Positions 43,987 to 54,045 are shown, numbered from the stretch's first letter. The stretch is DNA of 64,000 bases from Bacteroidota bacterium (GCA_013298715.1 JAAFIQ010000003.1:124001-188000), one strand, 5' to 3'. Numbers and translations: made by a program. Notes: a model not told the origin generated them from the sequence alone.

Positions 43987-46254
43987 ATGGCAAAGTTCAG
44001 AAGAGAAGATGCACTTGATTATCATTCGCAAGGCAAACCAGGTAAAATTGAAGTTATTCCAACAAAACCTTACAGCACCCAACGTGATCTAACGCTGGCA
44101 TACAGTCCAGGCGTTGCAGAACCTTGCTTGGAAATTGAAAAAAATCCAGAAGACGCCTATAAATATACCACTAAGGGGAATTTAGTTGCCGTTATTAGCA
44201 ATGGTACTGCGGTTTTAGGTTTAGGAGACATTGGTGCTTTAGCCAGCAAGCCCGTAATGGAAGGTAAAGGACTCTTGTTTAAAATTTTTGCTGATATTGA
44301 TGTTTTTGATATTGAAGTTGATACAAAAGATATCGAAGAATTTGTACGCACTGTAAAAAATATTGCCCCAACTTTTGGAGGAATTAATTTAGAAGATATT
44401 AAAGCCCCAGAATGTTTTGAAATTGAACGCCGATTAAAGGAAGAATTGGACATACCTTTAATGCACGATGACCAGCACGGAACTGCAATTATCAGCGCAG
44501 CAGGCTTGTTAAATGCCATTGAGTTAAGTGGCAAAAAAATGAGTGAAATTAAATTGGTAATTAATGGGGCAGGAGCAAGCGCTAATAGTTGTGCTAAAAT
44601 GTACATTGCTGTTGGCGTAAAAAAGGAAAACATTACGATGTTAGATAGCAAAGGTGTTATACACGTTGGCAGAACAGATCTAGATAAGTACAAACAATTT
44701 TTTGCTTCAGAAAATACTAAAATCACCACCTTAGATGAAGCTATTAAAGGCGCTGATGTGTTTGTGGGATTGAGTAAAGGAAATATTTTGTCGCAAGATA
44801 TGGTACGCAGCATGAATAAAAACTGTGTAGTGTTTGCCTTGGCTAATCCAACACCCGAAATTAGTTACGAAGATGCAATGGCTGCCCGCCCTGATATTAT
44901 TGTAGCTACAGGGCGTAGCGATAATCCAAACCAAGTAAATAACGTGTTAGGATTTCCGTTTATTTTTAGAGGCGCTTTAGATGTGCGCGCAAATACCATT
45001 AACGAAGAAATGAAATTAGCAGCTACCAGAGCCATTGCTGAGCTTGCAAAAGAGGCAGTACCCGACTACGTGAATCTTGCCTATGGAAGTAAAAATTTAA
45101 GTTTCGGGTCAGATTATATCATTCCAAAACCGATTGATAACCGTTTAATGAGCGCCGTATCAAGTGCTGTAGCCAAAGCTGCCATTGATAGTGGCGTTGC
45201 AAAATATAAAATTACTGATTGGGAGGCATACAAAACACAATTAGAAAACCGATTAGGAAAAGACAACAAGCTTATTAGAAGCCTTACCAATAAAGCAAAA
45301 AGTAATCCGAAGCGTGTTGTGTTTACCGAAGCAGATACTTACAAAATTTTAAAGGCTGCACAAGTAGTGCGCGATGAAGGTATTGCAAAACCAATACTTT
45401 TGGGTAATAGCGAAAAAATAAAACGTATTGCCGAAGAAAATAATATTGATTTAGGCGATATGCCAATTATAGACCCAATTGCGCAAGATGAAACAACACG
45501 CAATGAGTACGGTGATTTACTTTGGAAAAAACGCCAACGCAGAGGCCTAACACAATACGATGCACGCAAGCTAATGCGTGATAGAAATTATTATGGCGCT
45601 ATGATGGTTGAAACGGGTATAGCAGACGCTATGATTAGTGGATTAACGCGCAAGTACGGCCAGCCAATAAAACCAGCTTTAGAAGTTATTGGTGTGCAAG
45701 ATGGAATTAGCCGTGTTGCAGGATTATACATGATGGTTACAAAAAAAGGACCTTACTTTTTTGCTGATACTACAATGAATGCCGACCCTAACGCCCAACA
45801 ATTGGCAGATATTGCAGTACTTACAGCAAACACTGTAAAACAATACAACATTACACCGCGTATTGCTATGCTTAGTTATTCTAATTTTGGAAGCGCAGAA
45901 GGCGATGTGCCAAACAAAGTGAGTAAGGCAGTTGAAATTTTACACAAAAATTTTCCTGGTTTAGTTGTTGATGGAGATATCCAAGCAAATTTTGCAACCA
46001 ACAACAATTTATTAAAAGAGCAATTTCCGTTTAGCACCTTAGTTGATAAGGATGTGAATACATTTATTTTTCCAAATTTAGCTTCGGGCAATATTGCTTA
46101 TAAACTAATGCAAGAACTTGGTGGTGCAGAGGCAATTGGTCCTATTTTAATGGGACTAAACAAACCAGTGCACGTCCTACAATTAGGCAGCAGCGTGCGC
46201 GAAATAGTAAATATGATTGTTTTGGCTGTAGTTGATGCGCAGAATAAGAAGTAA
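43987..46254 (+). CDS. maeB: NADP-dependent malic enzyme with phosphotransacetylase-like domain
   Basis: 755-residue fusion that decarboxylates malate to pyruvate with NADP. The malic-enzyme part (about 1-420) contains STQRDLTLAYSPGVAEPC, the metal/substrate segment MHDDQHGTAIISAAGLLNA, the dinucleotide motif INGAGASANSC and ALANPTPEISYEDA; the C-terminal part (about 430-750, VVFTEADTYKILKAAQVV, MLSYSNFGSAEGD and ALNAGTA-like phosphate loops) is the phosphotransacetylase-like domain of MaeB, which usually regulates the enzyme. I start at ATG 43987, as a TTG at 43954 would add a non-conserved extension. Single gene. Confidence 0.95.
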   Translation: MAKFRREDALDYHSQGKPGKIEVIPTKPYSTQRDLTLAYSPGVAEPCLEIEKNPEDAYKYTTKGNLVAVISNGTAVLGLGDIGALASKPVMEGKGLLFKIFADIDVFDIEVDTKDIEEFVRTVKNIAPTFGGINLEDIKAPECFEIERRLKEELDIPLMHDDQHGTAIISAAGLLNAIELSGKKMSEIKLVINGAGASANSCAKMYIAVGVKKENITMLDSKGVIHVGRTDLDKYKQFFASENTKITTLDEAIKGADVFVGLSKGNILSQDMVRSMNKNCVVFALANPTPEISYEDAMAARPDIIVATGRSDNPNQVNNVLGFPFIFRGALDVRANTINEEMKLAATRAIAELAKEAVPDYVNLAYGSKNLSFGSDYIIPKPIDNRLMSAVSSAVAKAAIDSGVAKYKITDWEAYKTQLENRLGKDNKLIRSLTNKAKSNPKRVVFTEADTYKILKAAQVVRDEGIAKPILLGNSEKIKRIAEENNIDLGDMPIIDPIAQDETTRNEYGDLLWKKRQRRGLTQYDARKLMRDRNYYGAMMVETGIADAMISGLTRKYGQPIKPALEVIGVQDGISRVAGLYMMVTKKGPYFFADTTMNADPNAQQLADIAVLTANTVKQYNITPRIAMLSYSNFGSAEGDVPNKVSKAVEILHKNFPGLVVDGDIQANFATNNNLLKEQFPFSTLVDKDVNTFIFPNLASGNIAYKLMQELGGAEAIGPILMGLNKPVHVLQLGSSVREIVNMIVLAVVDAQNKK

Positions 46255-46281
46255 GACGTTAGTTTAATAGTTTGAGTTAGA

Positions 46282-49200
46282 TTAAAACTTAAACCCAATC
46301 ATAATAATATCATCTGTTTGTTCTACCGAGCCACGCCATGTTTTTATGGTTTTAGAAATTTCTTTTGGTTGTTCGTTAAACGGCATTTGGTAAACGGATA
46401 AAAGCAAATCTCTAAAACGCTTAACTGTAAAGCGTTTGTTATCGTTGCTTCCAAACTGATCCTTAATGCCATCACTGGTTAAATAAAAATAACGGTTTGG
46501 TTCGTAATCTAATTTTATTGTTTTAAAATCGTTGGTATCGTTTTCGCCAATAGAAAATCTATCGGCTTTTATTGTAGTTATTGTGTTATTTTGCAACACA
46601 TAAGCGTCGTTTTTAGCGCCTGCAAAAAATACATTATTGTTTACAAGGTTCACCACTAGCACACTTCCATCCATTCCATCGCGTAGGTTATCCTCTTTTA
46701 ATTGTAGTTGATGGAAGAATAAATAATTTAAGCGTGTTAATATTTCACCAGGCATGAACACGTTTTCTTCGTAAATAATTTTATTAAGTAGTGAAGTGCC
46801 AACTATACTTAACAATGCGCCGGGTACACCGTGTCCAGTGCAATCACCACTAAAAACAATTAACATATCTTTGTGTTTTCCAATCCAAAAAAAGTCACCG
46901 CTAATTTTATCTTTAGGTCTGTAATAAATAAAACTTTCCTTAAGTACGTCTTTTAAAATTTCTTGTCCAACAAAAATAGCACGTTGCAAACGTTGGGCAT
47001 AATTTATACTATCCATCAAAGTTGCACGTTGACCTTCAATTTCTTGGGTTCTGTCTTTAATAATTTTTTCAAGTTTTATTGTATTTCGTTTTATGGCCCT
47101 ACTCCTAATAATGGTAAAGATTAAAATGAAAAGCGCACCTAAAATAATTACTAAATAAAAAAACCAACGTGCTTTATAAAAAGGTGGAACAATTTTTATA
47201 GTAATGACAAAAGGCTCTGCACACCAGCTTTGGTCAGCATTTGCACCCATTAACTCAAACTTATAGGTGCCTGCATCTAATGCGTTATAAATTACAAAAT
47301 GTTCGCCTATTGGGCTTGCCCAGTCTTCCAAAAGTGGCGTGAATCTAAACTTATATGAATTTTTTTCGGGTAAATTAAAATCGAGTAATGTAAAATTTAT
47401 TCTAAAACTATTTTGATTTTGTTTTAATTCTATTTCTTGTCCGTTTTTTATATTTCTAATTTCAAAATTTGAACTTAATCCTTCAATATTTGTAACATCA
47501 ACCTTTGGCAAATTAAAATGCGAACCTTGATAATCTGGATTAAAAATCACCAAGCCTTCTTGAGTTCCAATATAAAAATAACCATCAACAATATCTATAG
47601 AATTTATAATTTCTGATGGTAGACCGTCGTTAGCGGTAATTTGAGAATGTTCACCAGTTTGGAAGTTGTATTTTAAAAGTCCGTTATTAGTACCAACCCA
47701 AATACACGATTTGTAACGAACTCCAAACTTTGTTTCAGTAAAAAAATTATTATTTAAACCGTAAAGCGTTTCAAATTTTTTAGTTAGGGTATTAAATTTT
47801 ATCAATCCTAAATACTGACTTGTTAAAATAAGTTCATTTTCTTTGGTAGCTGTTGCTGAGCTAATTCGGCCAGAGTTTGGTATGCTGAATGTTTCAAACG
47901 TTTTAGTTAAAAGATTATATTTTAATAAGTTGTTGGCTGTAGTAAAGTAAATCTCTTCTCCTTTTGTGATACTAGATTCAAAGAGTGTTTTAATGCCATT
48001 TGGTTCTTTAATAAATTCAAACGTTTCTTTTTCTATGTTAAAAAATATAAGTTGGCCATTGCCTAAAATTATAACCTCATTTTTATTTAATGGATTAAGC
48101 AAGGAATGTGTTACGTAATTTTCTTGTCTTTTAAAAAATGTTTTTATGTTGTACTTACCTGTGGCAGAATTATACACCAACTTTTGAAAATGAGTTTGAC
48201 CAGAAACGAACACATCACCGTTTTCCAATTCTAAAAAATGATTCACAAAGCGCTCATTGTTTTTAGTGGTAGCGTTAGGGCCAAAATTTTCACTCTCTTT
48301 TGAGGCTTTGTTATAGATAGAGAAGCCTTCGCCATCAATACCAACAAATATGGTGTTACTTTTTAATCTGCTCACATTCACATTACTTACAATGTTGCTT
48401 AAAAATGTTTTGTTTGGTGAAGTGTAATTTCTTTTAATTACCTCAACATTTGGTTTACGATTGGTTATTTTTTGTAAACCAACATCACTGCCAATCCAAA
48501 TAATATCATTCTCATCTTTAAACAAAGCCCAGTTTTTATTGCTTAGTAGCGATTTAGGATTTTCAGGGTCATGCGCAATTACCTTAAATTCTTTTTTATC
48601 TATATCAAAGGCTGTTACGCCAAAACTCCAAAAGCTTTGTAAAATAATATTATCCTTTGTGTGAAAGTGGGCTATATTCGAATAGAAATTATTTGGTGCT
48701 TTGTAAAATGTCTGTTTATTATTCAAAGGATTTATTGAGATTAACCCACTATCAGTACTTGCCCAAATGTTGCCTAAATAATCTTCTGAAATGCCGTAGA
48801 ATTGGTTTGAACCACCATCAAATCTTTGAGAGTATTCTAACACTGATAATCGGTTTAAATTACATTTGAATAATTTTTGTAAAATTGATTCTCCCTTTTT
48901 TTGTTGAGCACCAGCCCATAAATTCCCTCTTCTATCAATAAATAGACTATTAATTTGCCAATTACTCAAGAGATTTCTTGAGCCATATTTTATTGGTGAT
49001 AGTTTTTTTGATTTGGCATCATAATACATTAAACCGTCTTTAGTACCAATTATATATTCTGAATTTTTGTAAGGAACAATAGCCTTAATAAAATTTTTCA
49101 GGTTATAATTTGAAAGTGTGCTGTCAATTTTAATTTTTCTGAATTTATTGGTGTTATAGTTGTATATACTCAATCCTTTAATGGTACCAATTAATAACTC

Positions 49201-49494
49201 GTCTTCGTTAATTTGAATGATGTCTTTTATTTGCGGATTATGGATAGAGTTGGAGTCATTCGGATGGTGCATAAATTTTTCAAAACTATAACCATCGTAT
49301 TTATTAATACCTGATAGTGTGCCCACCCACAAGTAACCTTTATTATCTTGATAAATTTTTGTAACAAACGAATTGCTTAACTCGCCACTTTTTATTCTAT
49401 CAATAATACTTGTTTGTGCTAATTGAGATTTGCCTACTATGCTTAAAAAAATAGTACACCATAATAGCCAATATTTGAAATGTTGTTTAACCAG
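46282..49494 (-). CDS. Propeller sensor with Y_Y_Y domain and SpoIIE-type PP2C phosphatase
   Basis: Membrane sensor of about 1070 residues. The periplasmic part is a series of two-component-regulator-propeller blades (MWVGTLSGINKYDGYSF, KYNFQTGEHSQITANDGLP, GYFYIGTQEGLVIFNP), then a Y_Y_Y domain (YKFRFTPLLEDWASP), one helix (about 770-795), a coiled coil (INYAQRLQRAIF) and a cytoplasmic SpoIIE/PP2C phosphatase (SGDFFWIGKHKDMLIV, SGDCTGHGVPGALLSI, TSDGIKDQFG). The signal peptide (HFKYWLLWCTIFLSIVGKSQLAQ) lies upstream of the first TTG (49332), so I extend to CTG 49494; no ATG/GTG/TTG exists there. Its anti-sigma partner is unknown. Confidence 0.85.
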   Translation of the reverse strand: MVKQHFKYWLLWCTIFLSIVGKSQLAQTSIIDRIKSGELSNSFVTKIYQDNKGYLWVGTLSGINKYDGYSFEKFMHHPNDSNSIHNPQIKDIIQINEDELLIGTIKGLSIYNYNTNKFRKIKIDSTLSNYNLKNFIKAIVPYKNSEYIIGTKDGLMYYDAKSKKLSPIKYGSRNLLSNWQINSLFIDRRGNLWAGAQQKKGESILQKLFKCNLNRLSVLEYSQRFDGGSNQFYGISEDYLGNIWASTDSGLISINPLNNKQTFYKAPNNFYSNIAHFHTKDNIILQSFWSFGVTAFDIDKKEFKVIAHDPENPKSLLSNKNWALFKDENDIIWIGSDVGLQKITNRKPNVEVIKRNYTSPNKTFLSNIVSNVNVSRLKSNTIFVGIDGEGFSIYNKASKESENFGPNATTKNNERFVNHFLELENGDVFVSGQTHFQKLVYNSATGKYNIKTFFKRQENYVTHSLLNPLNKNEVIILGNGQLIFFNIEKETFEFIKEPNGIKTLFESSITKGEEIYFTTANNLLKYNLLTKTFETFSIPNSGRISSATATKENELILTSQYLGLIKFNTLTKKFETLYGLNNNFFTETKFGVRYKSCIWVGTNNGLLKYNFQTGEHSQITANDGLPSEIINSIDIVDGYFYIGTQEGLVIFNPDYQGSHFNLPKVDVTNIEGLSSNFEIRNIKNGQEIELKQNQNSFRINFTLLDFNLPEKNSYKFRFTPLLEDWASPIGEHFVIYNALDAGTYKFELMGANADQSWCAEPFVITIKIVPPFYKARWFFYLVIILGALFILIFTIIRSRAIKRNTIKLEKIIKDRTQEIEGQRATLMDSINYAQRLQRAIFVGQEILKDVLKESFIYYRPKDKISGDFFWIGKHKDMLIVFSGDCTGHGVPGALLSIVGTSLLNKIIYEENVFMPGEILTRLNYLFFHQLQLKEDNLRDGMDGSVLVVNLVNNNVFFAGAKNDAYVLQNNTITTIKADRFSIGENDTNDFKTIKLDYEPNRYFYLTSDGIKDQFGSNDNKRFTVKRFRDLLLSVYQMPFNEQPKEISKTIKTWRGSVEQTDDIIMIGFKF

Positions 49495-49595
49495 AAAAAT
49501 TCTATCGAATTTATGAATAATTACTGAGTTCTAAAAGTTTTAGATTTTAAGTTTAGATTAATTTTTGAATGTTTTAGGTTTTTTATTTTTTGAAA

Positions 49596-50870
49596 TTACA
49601 GTAAGTTGTTTAAAATTTCTCCAAACCTAAAAATATCGGTAAATGAATTGTAAAGCGGAACTGGCGCACAGCGAATAACGTTTGGTTCGCGCCAATCGGG
49701 TATCACTCCATTTTTTATCAACTCATTATACAATGCTTTTCCATAACCATTTGCAACAATGCTAATTTGGCAACCTCTATTTTTTATAGGCGTGATGATT
49801 TGTAGGCAATTATTTTTACGTAGGTTAATATCATTAATAACGAACTCTAAATATTCAGTAAGCAACTTGCTTTTTGCTAAGAGTTTTTCCATACCTACTT
49901 CATTAAAAATATCTAAACTGGCCCTGCACGCGGCCATGCTAAATATTGGTGCGTTGCTAAGTTGCCAACGCTCCACAGTTTGAATAGGTTCAAAGGTACT
50001 TTCCATTAAAAAACGTTTTTCTTTATCGTGGCCCCACCAGCCTGCAAACATCGGCATCTTTGTATTTGCATGATGTTTTTGGTGAACAAAGGCACCAGCA
50101 ACACTCCCAGGCCCGCTGTTTAAGTATTTATAACTACACCAAGCTGCAAAATCAACTCCCCAATTATGTAAGTCTAATTTTAAATTTCCGGCTGCATGTG
50201 CCAAATCAAATCCTACAACTGCCCCAACGGCTTGTCCGGCTTTGGTTATAGCAGCCATATCAAAAACCTGACCACTAAAATAATTAACGCCACCAATCAT
50301 AATTAATGCCAACGAATCGTTATGTTGATTAATGGCCGCAAATATATCCTCTTCGTTAATTGTATATTCTCCCTCGCGCGGATGAATTTCTATAAGCGCA
50401 TCATTTACATCAAATCCATGAAAATTTATTTGTGATTTTATTGCATATTGATCGCTTGGAAATGCTTTTGCTTCGCACAAAATTTTATAACGGTTTGCAG
50501 TTGGGCGGTAAAAACTTACCATCAATAAATGCACGTTTACCGTTAGTTGGTTCATCATAATGGTTTCACTTGGCAATGCTCCAACCAATTTTGCCATGTT
50601 CTCAGTTAAAAATTCGTGGTACGGCAACCAAGGGTTTTTTGCTAGAAAATGCCCTTCAACTCCGAATTGTGCCCAATCGTTTAATTCTTGCTCAATATAG
50701 GATTTTGTTGTTGTTGGCTGAAGCCCTAATGAATTCCCTGTAAAATAAACCACATTTGTGTTGTTATGCTGCGGAAAATGAAATTTTTTTCTGTAATCTT
50801 TTAATACATCTGCGGTATCTAATTCGGTTGCAAATTCTAATGTATTTTTATAGTTTGTGGTAATGGACAT
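49596..50870 (-). CDS. kynU: Kynureninase
   Basis: PLP enzyme (424 residues) that cleaves kynurenine or 3-hydroxykynurenine to anthranilate/3-hydroxyanthranilate plus alanine. Identified by VVYFTGNSLGLQP near the start, the PLP-binding GFDLAHAAGNLKLDLHNWGVDF and the catalytic lysine in WCSYKYLNSGPGSVAGAF, and MFAGWWGHDKEKRF. Length is normal. In Bacteroidota it serves the kynurenine route to NAD or tryptophan catabolism; the window also has nadB of the aspartate route, so both may coexist. No other kynurenine-pathway gene is adjacent. Confidence 0.96.
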   Translation of the reverse strand: MSITTNYKNTLEFATELDTADVLKDYRKKFHFPQHNNTNVVYFTGNSLGLQPTTTKSYIEQELNDWAQFGVEGHFLAKNPWLPYHEFLTENMAKLVGALPSETIMMNQLTVNVHLLMVSFYRPTANRYKILCEAKAFPSDQYAIKSQINFHGFDVNDALIEIHPREGEYTINEEDIFAAINQHNDSLALIMIGGVNYFSGQVFDMAAITKAGQAVGAVVGFDLAHAAGNLKLDLHNWGVDFAAWCSYKYLNSGPGSVAGAFVHQKHHANTKMPMFAGWWGHDKEKRFLMESTFEPIQTVERWQLSNAPIFSMAACRASLDIFNEVGMEKLLAKSKLLTEYLEFVINDINLRKNNCLQIITPIKNRGCQISIVANGYGKALYNELIKNGVIPDWREPNVIRCAPVPLYNSFTDIFRFGEILNNLL

Positions 50871-50920
50871 AAAAATTTAATTTCTTAAATGTAATATTTT
50901 TTTAAGAAATCCTAGCGTAT

Positions 50921-51277
50921 TTACGAGCTTAAAGTTGCCCACTTTGCTTTAAATGTATGGCTTAAACTTGTGGCGCGTTGTATTGCAATGGTTGCTTTTT
51001 CGCCACTATACAACTCATTCACACTTTTTATAAAAACCGCTAACCATTCATCAAAATGTGATGTGTTAATTTTTAAGTTTCGGTGTTTATCAAACACATT
51101 GGTTTTGTAGCCTTCCTCATCCAACAATACAAAACTCCAAAAGTGCACTATTTGTGGTAGGTGCGCCTCAAAGTTAATTTGCTCAAAAATTGGTTGCATG
51201 CTTGGTAATTGTAAAAGCTGGTTATAAAAGTTACGGATTAAAACTTCAATGTCGTTTTTAGTTTCAATATCATGCAT
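50921..51277 (-). CDS. Group III truncated haemoglobin
   Basis: 118-residue haem protein. The 2-on-2 globin pattern is visible: VLIRNFYNQLLQLPSMQPIFE, HLPQIVHFWSFVLLDEEGY and, at the distal/proximal end, HFDEWLAVFIKSVNELYSG, with the proximal histidine in the HFDEW stretch. Group III members may handle oxygen, nitric oxide or peroxide; roles in Bacteroidota are not established. It is followed by a sigma/anti-sigma-like pair upstream on the minus strand and lies 50 bases before kynU. Confidence 0.88.
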   Translation of the reverse strand: MHDIETKNDIEVLIRNFYNQLLQLPSMQPIFEQINFEAHLPQIVHFWSFVLLDEEGYKTNVFDKHRNLKINTSHFDEWLAVFIKSVNELYSGEKATIAIQRATSLSHTFKAKWATLSS

Positions 51278-51299
51278 AGTAAATCGAACTTTTTAAAAA

Positions 51300-52142
51300 T
51301 TATTTTAGCTCAAGTTCTTTTTCAGAGGCACCAACTGGCAATAAACCAGCGCTTGGGGTTATTGTTTCGAGTTGTTCTACATTTTTAGGTTTTTTAGGTT
51401 TAGCAAGCGCGTTAGAGTTATTAACTGGAGTATTTTTTCCATTTTCTGCAATATGACTTTTTCGTATGTAACCAATTTTTTTACTTCCGTTTTTAGTAAA
51501 CTCTACCTTTATAAAATATATTTTCTCTTCAAGTGCTGTATATTCTTCCTTAAGTTTTGTAGTTCCTATTTGTTCAGATTTTATACTTGGGTCAATATAA
51601 ATTCCACCTTGTTCAATAACTCGGTATTTTTTTCCAGTACTTGTAATCTCAGTTGATTTAATCTCGACGGTTGGTGTAGGGGCAATTGTTTTTGTAGCAG
51701 CAATTGTTGTGGTTGCGGCAACACTTGGTGTAATGGTGGTGCTTAAAGTTTTTACAGTTGATGTATCAATTTTTTTTATAGTATCAACTACTGCAGGTAT
51801 TATTTTTTTATCAACTACTTTAGGAACTTCAGGTTTTTTTATAGGTGCATTATCTATTACCGCGTTTTTTTGTACTAAATCTGGTTTATTTTTTATGTTA
51901 ATGAAATTAAAAAGTATTAATGAAAAGCCAATTATTATTGTGCCAAAAATTATGGGCATAATGAAATTTTTATTTAGGGCAAAATTTAATTTTATTGGAT
52001 TCTCAAATGATTTTGATTTTGTGTTCTTGGAGTTGTATTCCTCAAAACTATTCCAAGCACTATCTGTAAAAGCCGGGGCAAAGGCTTTAAACCTATCTCG
52101 CATATTGCGCTCATCTATTTCGTAGTTAAAATGACTGCTCAT
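51300..52142 (-). CDS. Membrane-anchored anti-sigma-like protein with SH3-like domain
   Basis: 280-residue protein: short cytoplasmic N-terminus (about 1-55, including FKAFAPAFTDSAWNSFEEYN), one helix (about 62-82, FIMPIIFGTIIIGFSLILFNF), a proline/threonine/lysine-rich linker, and a bacterial SH3-like domain (about 170-235, KYRVIEQGGIYIDPS and KKIGYIRKSHIAENGK). It overlaps the sigma-factor gene by 17 bases, so it is the natural candidate for that factor's anti-sigma partner, with the SH3 part sensing an envelope ligand; no known anti-sigma motif is seen, so this is inference from context and topology. Confidence 0.65.
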   Translation of the reverse strand: MSSHFNYEIDERNMRDRFKAFAPAFTDSAWNSFEEYNSKNTKSKSFENPIKLNFALNKNFIMPIIFGTIIIGFSLILFNFINIKNKPDLVQKNAVIDNAPIKKPEVPKVVDKKIIPAVVDTIKKIDTSTVKTLSTTITPSVAATTTIAATKTIAPTPTVEIKSTEITSTGKKYRVIEQGGIYIDPSIKSEQIGTTKLKEEYTALEEKIYFIKVEFTKNGSKKIGYIRKSHIAENGKNTPVNNSNALAKPKKPKNVEQLETITPSAGLLPVGASEKELELK

Positions 52143-52710
52143 ATTTTGCTGATTTAAAGTTCTTCTCTATATTTTTTTGCAGATTAAAACGGGCTTTTTC
52201 TAAATTACTTTTTGCAGTTTGTTCGCTTGCCTCAAGCAATATTGCTGCATCGGCTAGGGTATAATTGTCTATTGCAATCAAGTTAAAAATTAAGCGCTGC
52301 GATGGAACTAATTGTTGTATTGAATTTATTAATACATCCAAATCTAAATGCTTAAAATCAATTAGCTCGTTGTTCTCAAATAAATCATATTCTTTGCTTC
52401 TGCTTTCGCTTGCATAAACGGTACTTGCAACATAATATTCATTTCTAATAGATTTTATGTAGTTTACGCAACCTGTTATAATTTCTTTTTCAAAAAAAGC
52501 TTCGTAATTAAATCCAGTTTGGTTTTTATGTATATGAATTTTATCTAAAGCGGATGAAAAACCAATGTTTAAGCACTGCTGCGCCTGTTGCTGTGATTTG
52601 GAGTACCTAATACATATCGAAAAAAGTTGAGAATATAAGTTTTCAAAAACGAGTTTTTGCGCGTTTTTGTCTTTTTTAACCAGAGCCGATAGCACATCAG
52701 CAGTAAACAT
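52126..52710 (-). CDS. RNA polymerase sigma-70 family factor (ECF-like)
   Basis: 194-residue ECF-type sigma factor. Region 2 corresponds to VFENLYSQLFSICIRYSKSQQQAQQCLN, and region 4 to LDVLINSIQQLVPSQRLIFNLIAIDNYTLADAAILLEASEQTAKSNLEKARFNLQ (helix-turn-helix TLADAAILLEASEQTAKSNL). It is somewhat diverged and the region 2.4 signature is weak. The membrane-anchored SH3 protein follows with a 17-base overlap, the usual sigma/anti-sigma arrangement. Its targets are unknown. Confidence 0.85.
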   Translation of the reverse strand: MFTADVLSALVKKDKNAQKLVFENLYSQLFSICIRYSKSQQQAQQCLNIGFSSALDKIHIHKNQTGFNYEAFFEKEIITGCVNYIKSIRNEYYVASTVYASESRSKEYDLFENNELIDFKHLDLDVLINSIQQLVPSQRLIFNLIAIDNYTLADAAILLEASEQTAKSNLEKARFNLQKNIEKNFKSAKYEQSF

Positions 52711-53073
52711 AGTTTAGGGTATAAGTATAAGTTAAACGAATTTAAGGCTAAAAAAGTTGCAAAACAGACTTACTAATTTTAATTGCTAACAACTTTGCTT
52801 TAAAAACCTTTAGCAACAGGAGTTTAGATAAAAACACCTATAATTCATTTAAAAAATTAATCCATTAATGCAACTAAAAAATTCAGAATTTTTTGTATTT
52901 TTATTACTGAACTGTAAATCAGCACCATTTAAAATTTTACTTAAACCAAAGGTAATTTATCATGTTTAAAACTTCAACTTTCTGTTAATTCATTTGTTAC
53001 ACTATGCAAGTCATTTTTATATTTATTTGTAGTCCGTTATTATAATTAAACTATTTAAAATACATTACTCGTT
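52711..53073. other. 363-bp gap upstream of nrdB, nothing firmly recognised
   Basis: The space between the divergent sigma-factor and nrdB genes is A/T-rich with no open frame of note. A near-match to the -7 consensus (TTTATTTG, two bases off position) precedes nrdB, and ACACTAT at about 52999 matches half of the NrdR box only. I see no complete NrdR box, riboswitch or terminator. Confidence 0.4.
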
Positions 53074-54045
53074 ATGACAGAACCAATTTTAGTCGAAAAC
53101 AAAGATAGATTCGTACTCTTTCCTATTAAGTACAAAGATATTTGGGAATTTTATAAAAAATCAGAAGCTAGCTTTTGGACAGCAGAAGAAATTGATCTTG
53201 CTTCAGATTTAACCGACTGGAATAATAAGTTAAATGATAACGAACGTCATTTTATTAAGCATGTGCTGGCTTTTTTTGCAGCTAGCGATGGTATTGTAAA
53301 TGAAAATTTAGCAATTAATTTTTTAAACGAAGTTCAGTATCCTGAGGCACGTTGTTTTTATGGTTTCCAAATTATGATGGAGAATATCCACTCCGAAACC
53401 TATTCTCTACTAATTGATACTTACATAAAGGATCCTGTAGAAAAAGATAAATTATTGCATGCGGTTGATACCGTGCCATGTGTTGGTGAAAAGGCTGATT
53501 GGGCCTTGCGTTGGATTGGTAATGGTACTTTTGCTGAGCGCTTAATTGCCTTTGCGGCCGTTGAAGGAATTTTCTTCTCAGGTTCATTCTGCTCAATTTT
53601 TTGGTTAAAAAAACGAGGCTTAATGCCAGGATTAACATTTAGTAATGAATTAATTAGCCGCGATGAAGGCTTACATTGCGATTTTGCATGTTTACTTTAT
53701 ACCAATCATATTAAAAATCAACTACCACAAGAACAAGTAACTAAGATTATTATTGATGCAGTAATGATTGAGAAAAAATTTGTTGTTGATGCAATTCCTG
53801 TAAAATTAATAGGAATGAACTCAGATTTAATGTGCCAATACATTGAATTTTGTGCCGATAGATTGCTTCAGGCATTAGGATGCCCTAAATACTTTAACGC
53901 TTCTAATCCTTTCGATTTCATGGAAATGATTTCGTTACAAGGGAAAACCAACTTTTTTGAAAAACGCGTGGCCGAATACCAAAAGGCTGGTGTTATGGGG
54001 AAAAATGAGGAAAATAACGTATTTAAACTAGACGAAGACTTCTAG
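53074..54045 (+). CDS. nrdB: Ribonucleotide reductase class I, beta subunit
   Basis: Small subunit (323 residues) carrying the di-iron tyrosyl radical centre for dNTP synthesis. Ligand residues are visible: D41 (EEIDLASD), E103 and H106 and the radical tyrosine Y110 in ENIHSETY, E164 ([12 protein letters not shown]), E198 and H201 ([10 protein letters not shown]). The sequence is strikingly like the eukaryotic R2 form ([30 protein letters not shown]), as known for Bacteroidota class Ia enzymes. The large subunit follows after a 335-base gap. Confidence 0.96.
   Translation: MTEPILVENKDRFVLFPIKYKDIWEFYKKSEASFWTAEEIDLASDLTDWNNKLNDNERHFIKHVLAFFAASDGIVNENLAINFLNEVQYPEARCFYGFQIMMENIHSETYSLLIDTYIKDPVEKDKLLHAVDTVPCVGEKADWALRWIGNGTFAERLIAFAAVEGIFFSGSFCSIFWLKKRGLMPGLTFSNELISRDEGLHCDFACLLYTNHIKNQLPQEQVTKIIIDAVMIEKKFVVDAIPVKLIGMNSDLMCQYIEFCADRLLQALGCPKYFNASNPFDFMEMISLQGKTNFFEKRVAEYQKAGVMGKNEENNVFKLDEDF

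Noticed and set aside
49332-49494. TTG 49332 as the true start of the propeller/SpoIIE gene
   Set aside because: It would cut into the first propeller blade and remove an obvious signal peptide.
52711-53073. NrdR box
   Set aside because: ACACTAT at about 52999 matches only one half of the palindrome; no second box is present.
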